Part shown: positions 43,725-49,554 of the stretch, one piece after another
How positions within the stretch are numbered: the stretch's first letter is position 1
How the letters are laid out: the number at the start of each line of letters is the position of its first letter
IMG/VR virus record: IMGVR_UViG_3300044801_000206
Coordinates: 1 to 64,000 of that record
Source: a virus
Length of the DNA stretch: 64,000 nucleotides
Reading direction: 5' to 3' (one strand)
The notes under the pieces: model-generated
The model's database searches: none
Told to the model about the DNA's origin: nothing
What the model saw: only the letters and a program-made list of their open reading frames with translations
Translations under genes and position numbers: made by a program

Positions 43725-44516
43725 TCAATACGCCCCGCAACTGAACACCATCACATCTCCACTCGTAGTTGTGATTGTTGGGAAGGTTGCTGAAGTCGCC
43801 GTGCTGGACAGATTCATGTAGCTAGCCCCAGTGCCAACGTTATGGTCTGAAACCAAGCAGGCATAACCATTAGTGGCAGCCGGAAGTGCCGTAAGGACAG
43901 GCGTGCAGCTTGTAGCGCCGCTGGTGAATGTCCCGTAAATGGCCCCGCCAACTTGAGTGGCAATCGTCCCACAGCCCGTCACCGTGGGCTTTGTGCCGGC
44001 CGAGATGAACCCCCCGGTGACAGTACCGCCTGCCGCATTCACCATGCCGGTAGAATTCACCGTTGGCGCCGTCGTGCTGTCGCCGGTCCATCCGTAGTCA
44101 TTTACGCTCGCGAGGCACCCGATATTCGTGCTTACAGCGGCTTTGCCTGTGCTCGTTGGCGGCCCCGCCCCTGTCACCGTCCGCCACACTGTCCAACTGG
44201 AAGCGTTTGCTGCACAAACGTGGCTGATCATGTTGAATTGGGTGGCGTTCAAAAATACCGGGCCTGCTGTGGCCGAACCTGTTGCACTGCCAGCATTGCT
44301 GGTGCCATCCGGCAGGTTGTCGGCAACCACGTAGGACCAAGTGTGCGAACACCCGCTGAAGCATACCGGCGTGATAGTCGGTGTAGCGGCCGGACTAGCG
44401 AGTGCAGTGGCAGTGATTGACCCCACTTTCAGCGCCATACTTGGCTGATTCTGGTAATTGGGGGGCTGCGCCAAAGCAGCCGCTGCACATAACGCGATGA
44501 TCGCTAACAGTCTCAT
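43725..44516 (-). CDS. Secreted hypothetical protein
   Basis: A 263-residue protein starting at ATG 44516, with GGAGAG upstream. The longer frame to 44546 is rejected because it only reads through the 17-bp palindrome. It has a Sec signal peptide (M-R-L-L-A-I-I-A-L-C-A-A-A-A-L-A-Q). The mature part is Thr/Gly/Ala-rich beta structure with several cysteines (C-F-S-G-C, C-A-A, C-L-A). No enzyme motif. It lies between connector genes, an odd place for an exported protein. Confidence 0.72.
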   Translation of the reverse strand: MRLLAIIALCAAAALAQPPNYQNQPSMALKVGSITATALASPAATPTITPVCFSGCSHTWSYVVADNLPDGTSNAGSATGSATAGPVFLNATQFNMISHVCAANASSWTVWRTVTGAGPPTSTGKAAVSTNIGCLASVNDYGWTGDSTTAPTVNSTGMVNAAGGTVTGGFISAGTKPTVTGCGTIATQVGGAIYGTFTSGATSCTPVLTALPAATNGYACLVSDHNVGTGASYMNLSSTATSATFPTITTTSGDVMVFSCGAY

Positions 44517-44528
44517 GTAAGCTCTCCG

Positions 44529-44545
44529 TGTCCGCCCGGCGGACA
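44529..44545. repeat. 17-bp palindrome, copy 5
   Basis: Exact copy in the short gap between the 44553-45737 gene and the secreted protein gene starting at 44516, just before its ribosome site. Confidence 0.85.
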
Positions 44546-44552
44546 ATCAAAA

Positions 44553-45737
44553 TCAATATGGCCCGGACCCCCAAAACGCGCCGAGTTGGGGATCATTCAA
44601 CTGCCATGTATCAAAGTTTCCAGGCACGCCGTTCCACCAGTTGCCTTTCATGGCTTGCAGCACCTTGGCTTCGTCAGCGTTACGCGCCTCCTGTAAAGCC
44701 ACTTGGAATTTTCCCTCGTAGTATTTCGCCCCTTCTGGGTCGTAATAAGGGTCATCTTTTCTGGTGCGCGACATCTTGGCATCCGCCACAGCGCCATAGT
44801 ACAGGATCGACGGGTTGATAAACGGTGGCGGCCTGTCGGTGTCTTTGATCATTTCTGGCCATTGCTTCCAGTAAGCGTAACTGAACTGCCGTTGATTAGG
44901 CGGAGCCGGCCATAACTCGTACATTGCGTTGCCCTGATCGTTAGCTCCCCAATCCACCAGGCTGTACCAGGGGTTCCCAGCCACTATTGTCCGCTGCGGA
45001 TCCCGGAAGTCAGCCTCTTGTAGAGCAACGTGCAATCGAACAGGATACCCGGTGGCCTCATCCTTCATGGCGATGATGGCCTTCAAATCGCTGGCCAGTG
45101 TAACGTACATGAGTTGGATCTTGTACGCAACGTTGGTGAGCGGCGGTCCACCCCATGGCAGGGTCAAGATCAGCGTGCCATTACCGGATCCACCTGGGTC
45201 AAGATAAGTCACCGCTGCGACGGTAAACGTCGGGTAGGATTCGCCGGGCCGGAACTGCTGATTCGCCAAAGAAGACTGCGTAATCGTGCAGGGGCCATTG
45301 TGCATTTTGGTGAAGTTGGCGATGAAGCTGGTGCGGTTCAATTGAACTACCGACACGATCTCCGGGGTGCCACCCGCGTCCACGTACAACCGGCTGTCTG
45401 CGGTAAGCCCCTGCATGGACGCTGGCGTGACTTCCACATACCCGAACTCCGGCACGCCCGCTGCGATAACCGTATTTACTACGTCAGCGACTGGCCAGAA
45501 ACTGCCTGTGCCAGCAACTGTCGCGCTGCCGGTGGTAGTGCTCATCGTGCCGGTCATGGTCGCGCCGGGGAATGACAAGATCCCGAAGGTCAACAAGTCG
45601 GCCCAAAACGTACGATTATCCATGATCTGCCGCAAACGATCGCTGATAGCGTTGTTGACAAAATCCGGGGTGACTTCAGGGCGAGTATTGAGAACTCTGC
45701 CGCGGATCCGAAAAAGATCGTCTCGAAATTGGCTCAC
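44553..45737 (-). CDS. Large connector or neck structural protein
   Basis: A 394-residue protein just downstream of a strong terminator. It opens F-R-D-D-L-F-R-I-R-G-R-V-L with a helical domain. The middle (residues 60-200) is beta-rich, with T-G-T-M-S-T-T-T-G-S-A-T-V-A-G-T-G-S-F, a form often seen in phage neck and tail-completion proteins. The end is helical (Y-Y-E-G-K-F-Q-V-A-L-Q-E-A). Position between capsid and connector genes supports a structural role. Confidence 0.7.
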   Translation of the reverse strand: MSQFRDDLFRIRGRVLNTRPEVTPDFVNNAISDRLRQIMDNRTFWADLLTFGILSFPGATMTGTMSTTTGSATVAGTGSFWPVADVVNTVIAAGVPEFGYVEVTPASMQGLTADSRLYVDAGGTPEIVSVVQLNRTSFIANFTKMHNGPCTITQSSLANQQFRPGESYPTFTVAAVTYLDPGGSGNGTLILTLPWGGPPLTNVAYKIQLMYVTLASDLKAIIAMKDEATGYPVRLHVALQEADFRDPQRTIVAGNPWYSLVDWGANDQGNAMYELWPAPPNQRQFSYAYWKQWPEMIKDTDRPPPFINPSILYYGAVADAKMSRTRKDDPYYDPEGAKYYEGKFQVALQEARNADEAKVLQAMKGNWWNGVPGNFDTWQLNDPQLGAFWGSGPY

Positions 45738-45751
45738 GTTTTTGCCCTATA

Positions 45752-45795
45752 ATAAAAACCCCGTGCGGAGGTGCCGGAACTCCTCTCGCACGGGG
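45752..45795 (-). terminator. Rho-independent terminator
   Basis: On the - strand a perfect GC-rich stem (CCCCGTGCG ... CGCACGGGG, with an inner GAGG/CCTC-type pairing) is followed by TTTTTATTA. It lies between the small gene at 45840-46079 and the gene at 44553-45737, closing the capsid transcript. Confidence 0.85.
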
Positions 45796-45839
45796 CGATG
45801 TCTCCGCAATCCGCGAAGCCTAAATTGTCTCAGCCGTCT

Positions 45840-46079
45840 TCAGGTCTGAAGCAGACCGTAGCCCTTCCAGGTACTAGTACTTCCGTCGGCGCCTGCCGTT
45901 GTACAAATCCAACCAAGGTAGGACGCACCGCCTGCGGCCGGCGCCGTGTTCCAAACGATGTCGCCGATCTTGTAGGGTCCTGTATCTGTGGCCGCCGAAG
46001 GAGCCGCTGTGCCCCAGTATTCGACCAGATTGAGGTCATTGCGATACTGTCGATGTTGCCGATATGGTTCGAGAGCCAT
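45840..46079 (-). CDS. Small structural-type protein
   Basis: A 79-residue protein starting at ATG 46079 with AAGGAG 9 bases upstream. Aromatic and Gly-rich (opening M-A-L-E-P-Y-R-Q-H-R-Q-Y; middle Y-K-I-G-D-I-V-W-N). The G-D-x-V-x-x-x-x-x ... Y-x-G-W-I-C-T-T-A-G pattern is like short carbohydrate-binding or capsid-decoration domains. It ends just before the terminator at 45752-45795 and follows the solitary CRISPR-like repeat. Confidence 0.7.
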   Translation of the reverse strand: MALEPYRQHRQYRNDLNLVEYWGTAAPSAATDTGPYKIGDIVWNTAPAAGGASYLGWICTTAGADGSTSTWKGYGLLQT

Positions 46080-46104
46080 AAGCGTTTCTCCTTACGTGCC
46101 GTTT

Positions 46105-46137
46105 GTTTCAATCCACGCGCCCAACGGAGGGCGTGAC
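46105..46137 (-). CRISPR. Solitary CRISPR-repeat-like unit (type I-C-like), candidate RNA anti-CRISPR
   Basis: On the - strand this 33-nt unit starts GTCACGCCC and ends GCGTGGATTGAAAC, with a CGCCC/GGGCG stem. The terminal GTGGATTGAAAC is a hallmark of type I-C (and some related) CRISPR repeats. There is one copy only: no spacers, no second repeat, no cas gene. It lies in the 62-bp gap between two - strand genes and would be co-transcribed with them. TTACGTGCCG is duplicated on both sides (46092-46101 and 46142-46151). Confidence 0.72.
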
Positions 46138-46141
46138 TTCG

Positions 46142-46600
46142 TTACGTGCCGAGGTATCCGCCGCCGGCCGTGCCCACCAAGTTCTCCATGAGCAGCATTT
46201 CCACGTCGATGAACAACGTGCCAGCGGTCAGGCCGCTGAGGTTGTTGGTGGTCGAGGTGAAGAATGCCTGAAGAGTGTCGGCCGCATAGGTCGCTGCCAA
46301 CGCAGCAGCGGCTGCCGCGAGGAATTGAGTGTCTCCTACGGCGTGGAACACATCGGTAGTCGCCGAGAAGGTGGTTGCCGAACCAGCCGCACAGCCGATC
46401 GAACAGGTGACTGCCGTTTCGCCGCCACCCGTGAAGGCCACGTTGGTTTTCATCCGGACGCTTTTGACGAGCGAACCGATGGGCAACGTGTCCAGGGCGA
46501 CGGTAGCAGTCTTGGCCGCTGCCGTTGCATCGGTGAAGGTCACGGTGTACCGCATCAGGACGGAGCCGGGGCCCATGGTCATCAATTGAGTCTTTGTCAT
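46142..46600 (-). CDS. Capsid-associated hypothetical protein
   Basis: A 152-residue protein starting at ATG 46600 (M-T-K-T-Q-L-M), with GGGAGAAAG upstream; the longer frame to 46813 is a read-through of the capsid gene region. It is Ala/Thr-rich and beta-prone. It directly follows the major capsid gene, which suits a decoration or head-stabilising protein. Its TAA stop lies in the left copy of the 10-bp repeat that flanks the CRISPR-like unit. Confidence 0.7.
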   Translation of the reverse strand: MTKTQLMTMGPGSVLMRYTVTFTDATAAAKTATVALDTLPIGSLVKSVRMKTNVAFTGGGETAVTCSIGCAAGSATTFSATTDVFHAVGDTQFLAAAAAALAATYAADTLQAFFTSTTNNLSGLTAGTLFIDVEMLLMENLVGTAGGGYLGT

Positions 46601-46626
46601 AGTCTTTCTCCCTTTCGGTCTCCTCC

Positions 46627-47601
46627 TTAGAACAGCGTTGTGCTCGTCAGTTTGAAGCAGGTACGGGCGCCCGGCACCAGCAGCGTGGTTCCTGCGAGGA
46701 ACTGTCCAGCGGTGTCGATGCCCAACTGGGTTCCTTTGAACCCGGTGAACCCGAAGTTGAACAACGGGTTGGCTGAGAAAAACCACTCGATGCCCTCGGA
46801 GCAGAGGCCCCACATGCGGCCGGCGGTCCCGGTTGGCGCGTAGGGGTCCATGACCACTTCGGCCTGATTGACCCGGACGGTAGCAAAGCCAGCTTGCGCC
46901 ACGTCGGAAACCGTGTCCACATGCTGCTGCATCGGTTGCAGCGAATTCCAGACCAGATCCCAGCCGTTACGAGTTGCGGCTACTAGATCCACATGCTTGG
47001 TCCCAACCCAAGCCTGCGTGCAGGCCTTGTTGAGATCCTTCAATGTGAAGCCGGTGAGCGCCGCCGTGTAGGCATTCATGCCGAGGATCACGCCGGCTGC
47101 GGCGATATCTGCTCGGGTGATGCCGCCAATGGTGGTGAAGAGAGTGCCATCATCCACCCACTCTTCGAGGCCCGTCAGGTTGCGGTTGCGGCCTAACGTC
47201 GAAGACGTGAGGTACAAGTCCTGCGCCAGCAACTCAGCCATTTCGGCGGAGGCGTTGGCAAACTTCAAGTCCACTTCGTTGAACACTGCCATGTCGCCGT
47301 CGTTGTTCATGGCGTTGAAGCCAACCAACGGCACATTGACCAGATAGAGACGCATGGGAACTTGCAGAGCAGTTTCCGTCGTCACGATCTGGGAAGGGGC
47401 ACCCTCGCCGGGCCCAACCGCAGCGCCGGCCAGCTTGCCGATGATGAGCGGGCGCTGGACCAGAAGTCCGCCACGGAAGGTGTTGCGCCGCTGCTTTGAC
47501 AACCGTACGAATACGGGGCTTGATTGGTACACCGTGTCGGTGGCCTTCCCCACAATCAGGTTGTGCGTGTAAGCGTTAATGCCCGGAATCGGGACTGCCA
47601 T
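46627..47601 (-). CDS. Major capsid protein
   Basis: A 324-residue protein identified by size, composition and position after the scaffold gene. Features fit the HK97-type fold: a long N-terminal part, L-V-Q-R-P-L-I-I, a spine-helix-like block (M-A-V-F-N-E-V-D-L-K-F-A-N-A-S-A-E-M-A) and a beta-rich C-terminus with K-G-T-Q-L-G-I-D. A clear GGAGAGAC precedes the ATG. No family motif is decisive, so the call rests mainly on the neighbours. Confidence 0.8.
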   Translation of the reverse strand: MAVPIPGINAYTHNLIVGKATDTVYQSSPVFVRLSKQRRNTFRGGLLVQRPLIIGKLAGAAVGPGEGAPSQIVTTETALQVPMRLYLVNVPLVGFNAMNNDGDMAVFNEVDLKFANASAEMAELLAQDLYLTSSTLGRNRNLTGLEEWVDDGTLFTTIGGITRADIAAAGVILGMNAYTAALTGFTLKDLNKACTQAWVGTKHVDLVAATRNGWDLVWNSLQPMQQHVDTVSDVAQAGFATVRVNQAEVVMDPYAPTGTAGRMWGLCSEGIEWFFSANPLFNFGFTGFKGTQLGIDTAGQFLAGTTLLVPGARTCFKLTSTTLF

Positions 47602-47626
47602 AGCTGTCTCTCCTTAAACCCGCGTT

Positions 47627-48424
47627 CTACTGCACTGGACCGAAATCACCGCGTCGGTACGCCTCGTATCCAAGCGCTGCCAACTCACCGGTCCCAGGTT
47701 TTGCCGAGGCGATTTTCGCCTTGAACTCATCCGAGACCTTTGCCGGCGCTCCCACATGGGCCGTAATCCCGGCGATGCCTCCGGTTTGATCCGTTGGCAA
47801 CACGCCATTGGGCCCCATTGCTCTTTCCTGGGCTGCTTTGGCGTAGCCCCTTTGCTCTGCGGCTGCAAGATCTGCCGCAGTCTTTGTTTCCAATTCTTTC
47901 TGTGCGTTCGCCGCGATCTCCGCCCGCTTCTCGGCGACCATCTTGTCGTAGGCCACATCCGGGTCCTGGATGCCGGTATTGACGATGACTTCTCTCAACT
48001 TGGCGGGATCAAGGCTTTCACCGAACTCCTTCTGGTGCGCGAAGGCTTTCTTCGTCACAGCCTCATAGAAGTAGTTCATCCCGTTGATCTTGTCCTGGAA
48101 ATCCTTCGCGGTGGACTTCTTGATATCGTCCAGCCGGGCCTGGAGTTTCGTGTCCAACTGCTGGTCGTCTACCGTGCCGACGCCGGCCGCCAGGCGGGCT
48201 TGTGCAGCGTCGAGATCAGCGCGCAACTGCTTCTCCACCTTGGTCATGCCAGCCTGCGGGTCCCAGTTTTCCTTCTGCCAGTTCACCCACGATCCGGCAA
48301 AGTTAGCTGTGGTCGCGAGATCGGATTCCATCTTGGCTACCGATGCCTGCAACTCTGGGTACTTCTTCAGAACTGCTTGATCTTCCGTCGGAACTTTTGC
48401 TAAGAATTCGTCAAAAAAACTCAC
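47627..48424 (-). CDS. Scaffolding-type protein
   Basis: A 265-residue acidic, Ala/Lys/Glu-rich, mostly helical protein (Q-L-R-A-D-L-D-A-A-Q-A-R-L), as expected for a capsid scaffold. It lies directly before the major capsid gene. The start is GTG 48424 (V-S-F-F-D-E-F), chosen because AAGGAGGA lies at the right distance; the longer frame runs back into the transposon remnant. The detached TnpB right end at 48439-48556 finishes right at its ribosome binding site. Confidence 0.82.
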   Translation of the reverse strand: MSFFDEFLAKVPTEDQAVLKKYPELQASVAKMESDLATTANFAGSWVNWQKENWDPQAGMTKVEKQLRADLDAAQARLAAGVGTVDDQQLDTKLQARLDDIKKSTAKDFQDKINGMNYFYEAVTKKAFAHQKEFGESLDPAKLREVIVNTGIQDPDVAYDKMVAEKRAEIAANAQKELETKTAADLAAAEQRGYAKAAQERAMGPNGVLPTDQTGGIAGITAHVGAPAKVSDEFKAKIASAKPGTGELAALGYEAYRRGDFGPVQ

Positions 48425-48438
48425 GGTCAAATTCCTCC

Positions 48439-48556
48439 TTGACACTCCCCACGGCTGAAGCCGGGGGATTCACAGTTCAACACCGACTGCCTCCAACTGC
48501 GGAGGTCTTACACCGGCTCCCTGTGCGTTTAAACTCTTCGCGTGCCCCGCGACGAG
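48439..48556 (-). ncRNA. Detached TnpB right end / solo omega-RNA-like locus (first family)
   Basis: 118 bp identical (in reverse) to 9885-10002. It includes the CCTCCGCAGTTGGAGG inverted repeat and the terminal hairpin. It has no left end or tnpB body. If transcribed, the guide would start GGAGGAATTTGACC, i.e. the ribosome binding site of the scaffold gene. Confidence 0.6.
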
Positions 48557-48568
48557 GGTAATCCGACC

Positions 48569-48650
48569 TTGGGTAGTGGGTCACTTTGGCCCTTCTGCCG
48601 AAACGCCGACAACGCTCCTACCGAGCGCGTTCTCGCCTAAAGCGAGAATA
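48569..48650 (-). ncRNA. Detached TnpB right end / solo omega-RNA-like locus (third family)
   Basis: 82 bp identical to 41859-41940, the 3' end of the solo tnpB at 41871-42986, including the hairpin TTCTCGC-CTAAA-GCGAGAA. It lies 12 bp upstream (in transcription direction) of the other detached end. The region 48557-48722 otherwise shows no gene. Confidence 0.6.
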
Positions 48651-48722
48651 CTGGCTTGATGGTTAAAGCCATCCAATACCTTCTGTCCTTCTCCGAGTTG
48701 GGAAAAGTATCGTAGCATCACG

Positions 48723-49082
48723 TTACATCGCCGGCTGTGCCCCTGGAATGTTGCCAGGGAGATTTGGCGGCACCGACCCGACCACCTGTGGACTCGGGTT
48801 AGCGGTTCGTTGTCTTAAGTTTGCAATTTCCGATTGCATAGCCTTGCCTGCTTGGGCAATCGGTACCATGAGAGTCCCCAGCGCTGGGTTGACCTGAGTA
48901 AGCAGTGGCGCGGTTTCGGCCGCCCACTGTTCCAGTTGCGCCATCTTCCCTTCCAAAACAGAGATCGGGTCCGGGAGTGAAGCACCCATTTGCCCGAACA
49001 TTGGCGCCGCGGATTGCTGCTGTTGGGCCTGGACTTGCGGCGGAAGCGGTGGGATTGCCGTCATTTGACCGGCTAGTGCCAT
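48723..49082 (-). CDS. Gln/Pro-rich hypothetical protein
   Basis: A 119-residue protein with an N-terminal Pro/Gln-rich segment (P-P-L-P-P-Q-V-Q-A-Q-Q-Q-Q), a helical middle (L-E-G-K-M-A-Q-L-E-Q-W) and a Pro-rich tail. Found between the 86-residue gene and the scaffold region; such proteins often assist head assembly. No family recognised. Confidence 0.65.
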   Translation of the reverse strand: MALAGQMTAIPPLPPQVQAQQQQSAAPMFGQMGASLPDPISVLEGKMAQLEQWAAETAPLLTQVNPALGTLMVPIAQAGKAMQSEIANLRQRTANPSPQVVGSVPPNLPGNIPGAQPAM

Positions 49083-49093
49083 GTCAGGAATCC

Positions 49094-49354
49094 TCAGACC
49101 TCACCCTTGTCGGTCGGATACGTGCTCCCGTAGGGCGTGACGTGCTTGTCCTTAATGAGCCCCTGCTCGCCGATCATGTCAATGCCGCTCATGCCCTTCC
49201 CGCTTTGCTCGGACGGTTCGGGGGCGTGCTTCATCTCCAAGTGCGACCCGCCGTACATCTCGATGTCTCCTTCGGAGCCACCTTTTTGTACGTGCCCTTC
49301 CTCGGATTTGCTCATCGACAAGCCGGAACCGCCAAGCATTTCAATGTCGGCCAT
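49094..49354 (-). CDS. Small Gly/Met-rich hypothetical protein
   Basis: An 86-residue protein with an internal repeat of the type D-I-E-M-x-G-G-S (M-A-D-I-E-M-L-G-G-S at the start, D-I-E-M-Y-G-G-S near residue 30, and a weaker G-I-D-M-I-G-E later). Highly hydrophilic. A promoter-like motif lies 26-60 bp upstream. Function unknown. Confidence 0.65.
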   Translation of the reverse strand: MADIEMLGGSGLSMSKSEEGHVQKGGSEGDIEMYGGSHLEMKHAPEPSEQSGKGMSGIDMIGEQGLIKDKHVTPYGSTYPTDKGEV

Positions 49355-49380
49355 AAACTGCCCTCGCCTTAAAGATTAGC

Positions 49381-49413
49381 CGGATGCTATTGAATCGTCT
49401 ATGTTTACCTTTT
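49381..49413 (-). promoter_or_regulatory. Repeated upstream motif AAAAGGTAAAC-N16-CATCCG
   Basis: On the - strand AAAAGGTAAAC is followed after exactly 16 bases by CATCCG, 26 bp before the start at 49354. The same pattern with TATCCG occurs at 56900-56932, before the gene starting at 56867. Two boxes at fixed spacing upstream of two genes suggest a promoter or operator; the recognising factor is unknown. The rest of 49355-49554 holds only the 17-bp palindrome at 49507. Confidence 0.45.
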
Positions 49414-49506
49414 CCATAGACAGTTCAACCGATGAATTGGTATACGGCATGGCTGCGATTGTGGCCGTGCCGCTTGCAGATGGGCGTATAGGCTGTAAAC
49501 TTTATC

Positions 49507-49523
49507 TGTCCGCCGGGCGGACA
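49507..49523. repeat. 17-bp palindrome, copy 6
   Basis: Exact copy in the gap between the glycoside hydrolase gene and the 86-residue gene, 31 bp after the stop of the former. Confidence 0.85.
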
Positions 49524-49554
49524 TTCAGTGAACCATCGCCAAGGGCTTGCTGTT

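Noticed and set aside
46105-46137. Full CRISPR array
   Set aside because: Only one repeat unit exists; no spacer-repeat periodicity or cas gene was found, so it is reported as a solitary unit.
46142-46813. Long version of the capsid-associated gene starting at 46813
   Set aside because: The first 71 codons overlap the capsid gene in another frame; ATG 46600 has a proper ribosome site.
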